A stretch of 64,000 bases of DNA from Tautonia plasticadhaerens (GTDB lineage: Bacteria; Planctomycetota; Planctomycetia; Isosphaerales; Isosphaeraceae): positions 8,246,001 to 8,310,000 of the forward strand of contig NZ_CP036426.1 of NCBI RefSeq assembly GCF_007752535.1. The letters are read 5' to 3'. Made by a program: the position numbers and the translations under genes. Each line of letters begins with the position of its first letter. The stretch's first letter is position 1. The notes under the pieces are model-generated. The model was not told where the DNA came from and ran no database searches. It worked only from the letters and a program-made list of their open reading frames with translations. Shown here piece after piece: positions 8,592 to 16,860 of this stretch.

Positions 8592-8822
8592 ATGGACATC
8601 ATGATGCAATCGCCCCCGGTTCGATCGTCGGCCTCCCGGCCGTTCGCCGCCTCCCTTGCCTTCGCGCTCGGCCTGCTGATCGGGCCGGGCTGCGGCGACA
8701 ACCCCCAACGGGATGCCGGGACCATCGACATCTCCGCGTCCAAGAAGGTCGCCGAGGAGAAGGGCGTCACCGGTCCGGGCAATCGGGGGGACGTCCGTGG
8801 GGGCCGCCCGGGCCTGAGGTGA
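8592..8822 (+). CDS. Small lipoprotein preceding a DUF1559 gene
   Basis: This is a protein of about 76 residues. After a basic, serine-rich start comes the hydrophobic segment AASLAFALGLLIGPGCGDN, which reads as a lipoprotein signal although the lipobox (IGPGC) is weak. The mature part contains GTIDISASKKVAEEKGVT, a sequence type I associate with small planctomycete proteins encoded beside DUF1559 genes, then a glycine/arginine-rich end. ATGs at 8592, 8601 and 8604 are all in frame; no good ribosome site decides between them. It ends 86 bases before the DUF1559 gene on the same strand, so the two are probably one transcript. Role unknown. Confidence 0.6.
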   Translation: MDIMMQSPPVRSSASRPFAASLAFALGLLIGPGCGDNPQRDAGTIDISASKKVAEEKGVTGPGNRGDVRGGRPGLR

Positions 8823-8908
8823 TCGCCCCGCGTCCGCTTCCGCCCATCGAGTCCGGCCCCACGCGGTCGCTCATCGTCGATTTTTCACACCATAGCGAGA
8901 CCCCGTCG

Positions 8909-9982
8909 ATGACTCCTCACATCCCGACTCGAGCCGCCCGACGCGGCTTCACGCTGATCGAATTGCTGGTGGTGATCGCCATCATCGGCGTGCTCATCGC
9001 CCTCTTGCTGCCGGCCGTGCAGAGCGCCCGGGAGGCCGCCCGCCGCGCCCAGTGCACCAACAACCTGAAGCAGCTCGGCCTGGCGGCCAACAACTACGAG
9101 TCGGCCTTCGGCTCCCTGCCGCCGGACTCGATCTACCAGCAGTGCGTGCCCAACAGCCGGGCGCTCGACACGATGCGGTACGGGCCCAACTCCTTCGCCC
9201 TGATGCTTCCCCTGATGGAGGGGACCGCCGCCGCCAACGCCTTCAACTACGACATCTGCTACTACGACGAGTCCAACGGCACGGCCATGGGCATCGGCCT
9301 CTCGACCCTCTGGTGCCCGAGCGACCCGGAGGTCGCCGGGAGGCGGCCCTTCCACCCCGACTTCTGGAATGCCGGCCATCCCGGCGAGGGCGTCACCTTC
9401 AACAGCTACGCCACCAACTCGGGGACCTGGGCCCACTACATCGACCCGTTCAACGACGACGCCATCGCCAACCCCGGCATGTACCAGGCCTGGACCCAGG
9501 CCACCAACGGCACCTACCGCCCCGAGCGGGCGATCCGCCTCTCCGAGATCCGAGACGGCACGAGCAACACCTTCCTCTTCTCGGAGCACGCCCACGGGAT
9601 CCTCGCCGAGCCGGATCTCAGCAACACCCACTGGTGGCTCTCGGCCTGGTGGGGCGACACCCGCTTCGACACCATGTTCCCCATCAACGCGCACCGGAAG
9701 CACAGCACGGACATCGCCCAGAGCGGCTATTGGTGGATCCCCCTCCAGGCGGCCTCCAGCTTCCACCCCGGCGGGGCGAACTTCGCCTTCGTCGACGGCT
9801 CGGTCCGATTCATCAAGGAGACGATCGCCACCTGGCCGAACGACATGAGCAACTTCGGGGACCCGGTCGGTGTGGCCTACGGGCCCTTCTCCGAGTACCA
9901 GTTCGGCACGGCCCGGTCCGCCGTCTACCAGGCCCTCTCCACCCGGGCCGGCGGCGAGGTCGTCTCCGCCGACCAGTACTGA
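8909..9982 (+). CDS. DUF1559 prepilin-like protein (copy 2)
   Basis: The 357-residue protein has leader MTPHIPTRAARRG, then [20 protein letters not shown] as the pilin-like hydrophobic helix, and [19 protein letters not shown]. The late signature is [21 protein letters not shown] and the end is [10 protein letters not shown]. Between them is a roughly 220-residue variable beta-rich region with many aromatic and asparagine residues. As with the other copies, prepilin-peptidase processing and an envelope location are expected from the family, but no function is known. The gene follows a small lipoprotein and ends just before a strong hairpin shared with the convergent MerR gene. Confidence 0.92.
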   Translation: MTPHIPTRAARRGFTLIELLVVIAIIGVLIALLLPAVQSAREAARRAQCTNNLKQLGLAANNYESAFGSLPPDSIYQQCVPNSRALDTMRYGPNSFALMLPLMEGTAAANAFNYDICYYDESNGTAMGIGLSTLWCPSDPEVAGRRPFHPDFWNAGHPGEGVTFNSYATNSGTWAHYIDPFNDDAIANPGMYQAWTQATNGTYRPERAIRLSEIRDGTSNTFLFSEHAHGILAEPDLSNTHWWLSAWWGDTRFDTMFPINAHRKHSTDIAQSGYWWIPLQAASSFHPGGANFAFVDGSVRFIKETIATWPNDMSNFGDPVGVAYGPFSEYQFGTARSAVYQALSTRAGGEVVSADQY

Positions 9983-10025
9983 TCCGATCCGATCGCCCGG
10001 GATCCGATCCCGACCGTCGGGGCGT

Positions 10026-10051
10026 CCCGGGGGGCGGGATCGCCCCCCGGG
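10026..10051. terminator. Hairpin between convergent DUF1559 and MerR genes
   Basis: A perfect 11-base stem (CCCGGGGGGCG pairing with CGCCCCCCGGG) with a GGAT loop sits in the short gap between two converging genes. There is no T-run on either side, so it may act as a rho-assisted or stalling terminator in both directions. Confidence 0.6.
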
Positions 10052-10066
10052 CCGACCGGATTCCAC

Positions 10067-10807
10067 TCACGACGGCTCCCGCTCCGCGTCCATCGCGGGC
10101 CCGAGGAACGCCATCATGCCTCGCACCGGGCCCGTCTCCGTCCCGTGGACGACGGACTCGCCTTGCCACAGGTTCTTGAGCGACGAGGAAATCCCAGGGT
10201 CGCCCCCGGTGAACTCGCGGACCAGGCCCATCCAGCGCCGGGCCAGATCCCGGACCTCGGGGCCGGTCGGGTCGGCCCCCCGGTCCATGGCCGATTGGAC
10301 CTCGGCCATCAACTTCGGCCATTCGGCCTCGACCTCGGCGATCCGGTCGGGGCCGATCGCCTCGGCCCGCTCCTTGAGCTGCTCCAGCTGCTCGGGCGTG
10401 TAGTACTTCTCGAACATGGTCATCTCCTGAATCGCGGCGAGCACCTCGTCGACGCTCGACGCCTCGGACTCCTCCAGGCGATCGGCCAGCCGCTCCAGCC
10501 GATCCCGAATCCGGGCCAGGCGGCCCATTTGAGCCTCGATCCGCTCGAGGTGGGCCCGGACCAGCTTCCGGGGGGAGAACGACGGGTCTGCCAGGCAGGC
10601 CCGGATCTCGGACAGCCGGAAGCCCAGCTCTCGCATCGAGGTGATCTGCTGGAGGCGGTCGACGTCCCGGGCCGTGTAGAGCCGGTGCCCCGAGCCGCTC
10701 CGGGACGACGGCACCAGCAGGCCGACCTCGTCGTAGTGGTGCAGGGCCCTCACCGTCAGGCCCGTCTTGCGGGCCAGCTCGCCGACCTTCCACGGCGGTT
10801 GGCTCAT
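10067..10807 (-). CDS. MerR-family regulator with TipAS-like effector domain
   Basis: This 246-residue protein has an N-terminal MerR winged helix (residues 1-75: WKVGELARKTGLTVRALHHYDEVGLLVPS, then HRLYTARDVDRLQQI), a dimerisation coiled coil rich in ERIEAQMGRLARIRDRLERLADRLEE (about 85-115), and a C-terminal domain. That domain contains EKYYTPEQLEQLKERAEAIGPD and LARRWMGLVREFTGGD, matching the TipAS drug-binding fold of TipA-like regulators. Family members activate transcription when a hydrophobic or thiopeptide ligand binds. No transporter or target gene is adjacent, so the ligand and regulon are unknown. Autoregulation is common in the family, but I could not identify the palindromic operator. 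Confidence 0.88.
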   Translation of the reverse strand: MSQPPWKVGELARKTGLTVRALHHYDEVGLLVPSSRSGSGHRLYTARDVDRLQQITSMRELGFRLSEIRACLADPSFSPRKLVRAHLERIEAQMGRLARIRDRLERLADRLEESEASSVDEVLAAIQEMTMFEKYYTPEQLEQLKERAEAIGPDRIAEVEAEWPKLMAEVQSAMDRGADPTGPEVRDLARRWMGLVREFTGGDPGISSSLKNLWQGESVVHGTETGPVRGMMAFLGPAMDAEREPS

Positions 10808-11050
10808 CGCTCGCCTCCTCGGTCCTCGGGTCCGGGGTCCGATCGGAAGGGTACGACCTCACGCCGCGTGAGGATCAAGCCCTGAGGCGCCGATTTCCCC
10901 CCGGGCCGACCGTCCCCCGGGGCCCGGAGCGTTGTCGGGGCCGTCCTCCCCTGCGCAGAATGGGGCGATCGGCCAGGCCCCCGCTCCGACGGGGGCGATC
11001 GGCCACCTCCCGCCGCCTCGACGACCGAACCGCCCCGGGGGCATCCCGCT

Positions 11051-14000
11051 ATGCGAGCCGCCGCGACGACCGCCGCCCTGCTGTTGCTCCCCCTCCTCGC
11101 CGCTCCGGCCGCCCGATCGGGCGAGGTCGTCAGGCTGGGGGACCACACCTTCAGCCTGCCCGACGGGTTGACCGTCGAGGTGGCCGCCGGGCCTCCGCTG
11201 GTCGAGCGGCCGATCACCGCGGCCTTCGACGAGCGGGGCCGCCTCTACGTCGCCGAGTCGTCCGGCTCCAACGACCCGGTCCAGGTCCAGCTCGAGGAGA
11301 AGCCGCACCGCATCCTCCGCCTCGAAGACGTCGACGGTGACGGCGCCTTCGACCGCCGGACCGTCTTCGCCGACGGCATGATGTTCCCCGAGGGGACCAT
11401 GTGGCTCGACGGCTCCCTCTACGTCTCGGCCCCGCCGCAGATCTGGAGGCTGACCGACCTGGACGACGACGGCGAGGCCGACGCCCGGGAGGTCTGGCTC
11501 GACGCGAAGACCCTGACCGGCTGCGCCAACGACCTGCACGGCCCCTACGCCGGCCCCGACGGCTGGATCTACTGGTGCAAGGGGGCCTTCGCGGAACAGA
11601 CCTACGAGCGAGCCGGCGGCGACCCGTTCGTGACCCGGGCCTCGCACGTCTTCCGATGGCGTCCCGACCGCTCCGGGCCGATCGAGCCGGTGATGACCGG
11701 CGGCATGGACAACCCGGTCGACGTCGCGTTCACCCCCGGGGGCGAACGGATCTTCACCACGACCTTCTTCCAGCAGCCCGCCGGGGGCTTCCGGGACGGC
11801 CTGATCCACGCCCTCTACGGCGGCGTCTACGGCAAGGTCCACGACGTCCTCGACGGCCATCCCCGCTCCCGTCCCGGCGTGCTCCCCGTGCTCACCCACC
11901 TCGGCCCCGCCGCCCCGGCCGGGCTGGAGCGCCTCCGGAGCACCTCCCTCGGCGACGGATACCGGGACAGCCTGCTCGCCTGCCAGTTCAACCTCCGGGC
12001 CGTCAGCCGTCACGTCCTGACCCCCGAGGGCGGCTCCTTCGCCACCTCGGACAGCGACCTGATCGCCTCCGACAACACCGACTTCCACCCGACCGACATC
12101 CTCGAAGACGCCGACGGCTCCGTCCTCGTGGTCGACACCGGGGGCTGGTACAAGCTCTGCTGCCCCACCTCGCAGCTCTGGAAGCCCGACGTGCTGGGCG
12201 CCATCTACCGCGTCCGTCGGGTCGACGCGCCGGAGGTCGACGATCCCCGGGGGCTTGGCCTCGACTGGGACGGTGCGACCGCCGATCAGCTCGCCGCTCG
12301 CCTGGGCGACCCCCGCCCGGCCGTCCGGGAGCGGGCCGTCGGCACCCTGGGCCTCCTCGGGGCCGAATCCATCCCCGCCCTCGAATCGACCGTCCGGGAG
12401 TCGGCCGAGGCCGAGGCCCGCCGCAACGCCGTCTGGGCCGGCAGCCGCATCAACGACCCCGAGGCCCGCGAGGTCGCCCGGATCGCGTTGCAGGACGAGG
12501 ACGAGACGGTCGTCCAAGCGGCCTTGCACGTCGTCAGCGTCCATCGGGACCGGGGCGCCCTCGACCGGGCCGTCAACCTCCTGCACACCGGGACTCCCCA
12601 GAACCGGAGGGCCGCCGCCGAGGCGGTCGGCCGCCTCGGCGATCCCTCGGCCGTCCCCTTCCTGCTCCAGGCCGCCGCCGACGTGCCCGAGGCCCCCCAC
12701 TGGGCCGTCATGCACTCGATCACGTACGCCCTGATCGAACTGGCCGACCCCGACGCCACCCGGTTCGGACTATCCGCCCCGCACGACACCGTCCGACGCG
12801 CGGCCCTGGTCGCCCTGGACCAGATGCCCGGCGACCACTTCTCGGCCGACGACGTCTCCCCCCTGCTCTCCGCCGAGGATCCCGAGCTTCGGGAGGCGGC
12901 CGCCTGGGTCGCCAGCCGGCACCCCGAGTGGGGGGCCGCGCTGGCCGAGCACTTCGGGCGGCAGATCCTCGGCATCGGCGACGCCACCGAGGGCCAGGGC
13001 GACGCCCTGGCCGACCAGCTCGCCCGCCTCGGCTCGTCCCCCGAGATCCAGGACGTGATCGCCGACGCCTTGCTCGACGCCGGCCTCCCCGACGCACCCC
13101 GGGTGGTCGCCCTCCGCGCGATGGCCTCGGCCGACCTCGACCCCGCACCTCCCCGATGGGTCGACGCGGTCGCCGCCGCCCTCGACGGCGACCCCGCCCT
13201 GCGGTCGGCCGCCCTCGCCGCCGCCCGATCGCTCCGCATCCCCGAAGGCCGGGCAGACGACCTGCGGTCTCCCCTGCTCCGGATCGCCCGGGACGATGGG
13301 GCCGAGGTCGCGACCCGGCTCGACGCCCTCGCCTCCCTGCCGGGCGGGACGGGGAAGATGGACGGGGATCTGTTCACCTTCCTGCTCGATCGCCTCGACC
13401 CCGACGCCCCCGCCGCCGAGCAGACCCGGGCCGCCGACCTGATCGCCGCCTCGGATCTCTCCGAGGCGCGTCGGCTCGCCCTGGCCGACCGCATCGCCGA
13501 GGCGGGCCCGCTGTCCGTCCCCCGACTGCTCCCCGCGTTCGAGACGCAGGAGGGCGAGGCGCTCGGCCTCCGGCTGGTCTCGGCCCTGGAACGGTCGCCG
13601 AGTCGATCCGTCCTCCGGCCCGGCGACCTCCGCACCCTGCTCGACCGCTTCGGCCCGGCGGTGGCCGGACGCGCCTCGACCCTGATCGCCGCCATCGACG
13701 CCGACGCCGAGCAGAAGCGGGAGAAGATCGAGGACCTCCTCACCCTCGTCGATGACGCCGATATCCGCCGGGGCCAGGCCGTCTTCAACGGCGAGAAGGG
13801 GGCCTGCCGGACCTGCCACGCGATGGGATACGTCGGCGGCCGGGTCGGCCCCGACCTGACCCGGATCGGCCGGATCCGCACCGAGCGCGACCTGCTCGAG
13901 GCGATCGCCTACCCCAGCGCCAGCTTCGTCCGCAGCTACGAGCCGGTGGTCGTCGCCACGGTCGACGGCCGGGTCCTCACCGGGCTGGTCGGCGACGAGG

Positions 14001-14173
14001 GGGCCGACCACGTCATCCTCCAGACAAACGCCGAGGAATCCGTCCGGATCCCCCGATCCGAGATCGAGGAGTTTCAGCCCGGCACCACCTCGGTCATGCC
14101 CGCGGGCCTCGACCAGCAGCTCACCCCCCAGGAGCTGGCCGACCTGGTCAAGTTCCTGAAGTCGAGCCAGTGA
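11051..14173 (+). CDS. PVC-type membrane-bound dehydrogenase with HEAT-like repeats and C-terminal cytochrome c
   Basis: The 1040-residue protein has a signal peptide ending near AARSGE. Residues 30-390 form the PVC-type sugar dehydrogenase/beta-propeller-like domain (LPDGLTVEVAAGPPLVERPITAAFDERGRLYVAE, EDVDGDGAFDRRTVFADGM, GCANDLHGPYAGPDGWIYWCKG). From about 400 to 860 there are alpha-helical HEAT-like repeats (DPRPAVRERAVGTLGLLG and similar). The C-terminus has one heme c site CRTCH (about 918-922) followed by GRVGPDLTRIG, and the usual ending LKFLKSSQ. This architecture is a planctomycete/verrucomicrobial hallmark. These proteins are presumed periplasmic oxidoreductases for sugars or sugar derivatives, but the substrate has not been shown. 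The dgoDK genes follow on the same strand, consistent with sugar-acid metabolism. Confidence 0.9.
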   Translation: MRAAATTAALLLLPLLAAPAARSGEVVRLGDHTFSLPDGLTVEVAAGPPLVERPITAAFDERGRLYVAESSGSNDPVQVQLEEKPHRILRLEDVDGDGAFDRRTVFADGMMFPEGTMWLDGSLYVSAPPQIWRLTDLDDDGEADAREVWLDAKTLTGCANDLHGPYAGPDGWIYWCKGAFAEQTYERAGGDPFVTRASHVFRWRPDRSGPIEPVMTGGMDNPVDVAFTPGGERIFTTTFFQQPAGGFRDGLIHALYGGVYGKVHDVLDGHPRSRPGVLPVLTHLGPAAPAGLERLRSTSLGDGYRDSLLACQFNLRAVSRHVLTPEGGSFATSDSDLIASDNTDFHPTDILEDADGSVLVVDTGGWYKLCCPTSQLWKPDVLGAIYRVRRVDAPEVDDPRGLGLDWDGATADQLAARLGDPRPAVRERAVGTLGLLGAESIPALESTVRESAEAEARRNAVWAGSRINDPEAREVARIALQDEDETVVQAALHVVSVHRDRGALDRAVNLLHTGTPQNRRAAAEAVGRLGDPSAVPFLLQAAADVPEAPHWAVMHSITYALIELADPDATRFGLSAPHDTVRRAALVALDQMPGDHFSADDVSPLLSAEDPELREAAAWVASRHPEWGAALAEHFGRQILGIGDATEGQGDALADQLARLGSSPEIQDVIADALLDAGLPDAPRVVALRAMASADLDPAPPRWVDAVAAALDGDPALRSAALAAARSLRIPEGRADDLRSPLLRIARDDGAEVATRLDALASLPGGTGKMDGDLFTFLLDRLDPDAPAAEQTRAADLIAASDLSEARRLALADRIAEAGPLSVPRLLPAFETQEGEALGLRLVSALERSPSRSVLRPGDLRTLLDRFGPAVAGRASTLIAAIDADAEQKREKIEDLLTLVDDADIRRGQAVFNGEKGACRTCHAMGYVGGRVGPDLTRIGRIRTERDLLEAIAYPSASFVRSYEPVVVATVDGRVLTGLVGDEGADHVILQTNAEESVRIPRSEIEEFQPGTTSVMPAGLDQQLTPQELADLVKFLKSSQ

Positions 14174-14467
14174 GGACGTCGCCGTGCACGCCCCGGCGAT
14201 CGTCTCCCGCTGCATCCGCCCGGCGGTTTCCTACGGCATCGTCCGCGACCAGGTCTCGGCCCGGTCCCATCCGGCGAGGGATGCGTCGGGGTCCATCGGT
14301 GGGGTCGTGGTGATCGTCCGGGCCCGGATCCCCCGGGCGGGGGGCAGAGGGTTGGACGAGCCCCCCGTCGATGGTTCAATGTGGCGAGCCGACCCGGCCG
14401 GGCCGATCGAGCGAGGCGACGCCCGGACCGGAGGCCTCCCGCCCTCCCCCGAACCCCGGTGATCCCC

Positions 14468-15772
14468 ATGAAGTTCCCCGGCCCGATCGCGCGCCACCGT
14501 CGGTCCTTCCTCTTCTCGATGCTCGGCGCCGCCGGAGGGGCCGGCGCCCTGGGCGCGATCGCCGCCCAGGAGCCCTACACCAAGGACCAGCCCGACGACC
14601 CGAACGACTCCCAGGGCGCCCTCCGGGGAGGTCGCCACGCCGAGGCGATCGTCGGCTCGGGAGGGCCGATGCGGATCACCCGGCTGGAGACGATCCTCGT
14701 CAAGCCCCGATGGCTGTTCCTGAAGGTCCACACCGACGCCGGGATCGTCGGCCTCGGCGAGCCGATCGTCGAGGGCCGCGCCGAGACCTGCATCGCCGCC
14801 GTCAAGGAGCTGGAGGACTACCTCGTCGGCAAGGACCCCCGGCCGGTCGCCCACCACTGGCAGGCGATGTACCGCCACGCCTTCTACCGGGGTGGGCCGG
14901 TCCTGACCAGCGCGATCAGCGGGATCGACATGGCGTTGTGGGACATCAAAGGGAAGGCCCTCGGCGTCCCCGTTTATGAGCTGCTCGGCGGCCCCACCCG
15001 GAGCCGGGTCCGGGTCTACGCCCACGCCCGGAGCCCCGAGGCGATCCGGCGGCGCAAGGAGGAAGGCTTCACCGCCTTCAAGACCGGCCCGAGCAAGGAC
15101 CGCCCGGCCCGGATCGTCGAGAACCCCGCCTTCGTCCGCAAGGTGGCCGACGGCTTCGCCGCCCTCCGCGAGGTGGTGGGGGACGACGCCGACATCGGCA
15201 TCGACTTCCACGGCGCCATCTCCCCGCAGACGGCCAAGCTGCTGATCAAGGCGCTCGAACCGTATCAGCCGATGTTCATCGAGGAGCCGGTCGCCTGCCA
15301 GAATGTGGACGCGATGGCCGAGATCGCCCGGGGCACCCACCTGCCGATCGCCACCGGCGAGCGCATTTTTACCAAGTGGGGCTTCCGGGAGATCCTGGAG
15401 AAGGGCGCCGCCACCATCCTCCAGCCCGATCTCTGCCACGCCGGGGGCATCACCGAGACGAGGCTGATCGCCGGCATGGCCGAGGCGTACTACGCCGCCA
15501 TCGCCCCCCACAACCCGCTGGGCCCCATCTCCCTGGCCGCCGGGCTGCAACTGGCCGCCTCGATCCCGAACTTCCTCTGCCAGGAGCAGGTCAACCTGGG
15601 GGACGGCTACCTGAAGACGCCCTTCCGGGTCGTCGACGGGTACGTCGACCTCCCCAGGGGACCCGGCCTCGGCATCGAGCTGGACGAGGACGCGATGGCC
15701 GACAAGCTCGGCCACGAGTGGACCAACCCCGAGACCTACGACGTCTTCGACGGCTCCGTCGTCGACTGGTGA
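14468..15772 (+). CDS. dgoD: D-galactonate dehydratase, enolase superfamily
   Basis: This 434-residue mandelate racemase/muconate lactonizing family protein would convert D-galactonate to 2-keto-3-deoxygalactonate. Metal ligands appear as D246 (IDFHG), E272 (IEEP) and E298 (GER); the acid/base histidines are H248 and H348 (APHNPLGP). From memory, E. coli GalD uses D183, H185, E209, E235 and H285; every one lies at a constant offset of 63, which strongly supports the assignment. The extra N-terminal 65 residues include ARHRRSFLFSMLGAAGG, a Tat/Sec-like leader, so this enzyme may be exported, unlike the cytoplasmic E. coli enzyme. The putative kinase dgoK starts 12 bases downstream. Confidence 0.88.
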   Translation: MKFPGPIARHRRSFLFSMLGAAGGAGALGAIAAQEPYTKDQPDDPNDSQGALRGGRHAEAIVGSGGPMRITRLETILVKPRWLFLKVHTDAGIVGLGEPIVEGRAETCIAAVKELEDYLVGKDPRPVAHHWQAMYRHAFYRGGPVLTSAISGIDMALWDIKGKALGVPVYELLGGPTRSRVRVYAHARSPEAIRRRKEEGFTAFKTGPSKDRPARIVENPAFVRKVADGFAALREVVGDDADIGIDFHGAISPQTAKLLIKALEPYQPMFIEEPVACQNVDAMAEIARGTHLPIATGERIFTKWGFREILEKGAATILQPDLCHAGGITETRLIAGMAEAYYAAIAPHNPLGPISLAAGLQLAASIPNFLCQEQVNLGDGYLKTPFRVVDGYVDLPRGPGLGIELDEDAMADKLGHEWTNPETYDVFDGSVVDW

Positions 15773-15784
15773 TCGAGCGCAGAC

Positions 15785-16762
15785 ATGAGCGACCGAACCT
15801 CCCGGTTCATCTCCGGAGACTGGGGCACCTCCCGCCTCCGGCTCCGACTCGTCGACCCGGCCTCGCCCGGCCTCCCGGCCGGGGCCGAGGTCGAGTCGGA
15901 CGACGGCATCGGGCCCACCTTCCGGGCCTGGCAGGAGGCGGGTTCCCCGGACGATCGGGAGGCGTCCTATCTGGGCGTGCTGGCCCGGGCGCTGGACCGC
16001 CTCCGGGACGCGTCGGGGGCCGATCTCGACGGCCTCCCGCTCGTCCTCTCCGGGATGGCCTCCTCGACGATCGGCCTCCGGGAGCTGCCCTATGCCCCCG
16101 CCCCCTTCCGGCTCTCGGGCGAGTCGCTGCCGGTCGCCCGGATCGCCCCGGGCGTCCTGCCTTGCGAGACGCTCCTGCTCTCCGGGGTCTGCACCGACTC
16201 CGACGTGATGCGGGGCGAGGAGACGATCCTCATCGGGCTCGCCGCCGACGGGCTGGCCGACGGACTCGTCGTCCTCCCGGGGACGCATTCCAAGCACGCG
16301 GTCATCCGAGACGGCATCCTCGAACAATTCCACACCTACATGACCGGCGAGCTGTTCGCCATCCTCCGGGAGCACAGCGTCCTCCGCCCCTCGCTCGCCC
16401 CCTCGCCCTCCCTCGGCGACGCCTTCGAGCGGGGCGTGCGCGAGGCCGCCTCCGGGGCGAACCTGCTCCGCGATCTGTTCTCCATCCGGGCGCGTTCGGT
16501 CCTGCACGGGGCCGACCCCGCCGACAACGCCGCCCGGCTCAGCGGGCTGCTCATCGGCACCGAGTTGCTCGGGCTGGCCTCCGGCCCCGATGCGGACCTG
16601 CCGATCGTCGTCGCCAGCCCCGAGCCGCTCGGGTCGTTCTATCGGTCGGCCCTCGATGTGCTGGGGACGGGCCGGCGGGCCCGGGCCCTCTCCCCCGCCG
16701 AGGCCGACCGGGCCGTCGCCCGGGGCCAGGGGGAGGTCCTCCGCTCCCACGTCGGCGGCTGA
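15785..16762 (+). CDS. dgoK: 2-keto-3-deoxygalactonokinase
   Basis: This is a 325-residue DgoK-family sugar kinase (ASKHA fold). It opens FISGDWGTSRLRLRLVD, the phosphate-binding strand-turn of the family, and contains GVCTDSDVMRGEETILIGL, VVLPGTHSKHAVIRDG and FHTYMTGELFAIL, all typical of KDGal kinase. It would phosphorylate 2-keto-3-deoxygalactonate using ATP in the De Ley-Doudoroff pathway. It starts 12 bases after dgoD, so one transcript is likely. The next step, KDPGal aldolase (dgoA), is not in the window. If dgoD is exported as its leader suggests, its product would have to be imported before this cytoplasmic kinase acts. Confidence 0.85.
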   Translation: MSDRTSRFISGDWGTSRLRLRLVDPASPGLPAGAEVESDDGIGPTFRAWQEAGSPDDREASYLGVLARALDRLRDASGADLDGLPLVLSGMASSTIGLRELPYAPAPFRLSGESLPVARIAPGVLPCETLLLSGVCTDSDVMRGEETILIGLAADGLADGLVVLPGTHSKHAVIRDGILEQFHTYMTGELFAILREHSVLRPSLAPSPSLGDAFERGVREAASGANLLRDLFSIRARSVLHGADPADNAARLSGLLIGTELLGLASGPDADLPIVVASPEPLGSFYRSALDVLGTGRRARALSPAEADRAVARGQGEVLRSHVGG

Positions 16763-16860
16763 CCCGGCGAGGGCCCCGGGGAAAAATCCGGAGAAAGGCG
16801 GATTGGTCGCCCGCCCTCGTGGCATTACGCCCGGACAACGAAGTACGGGGGGATGAGCCC

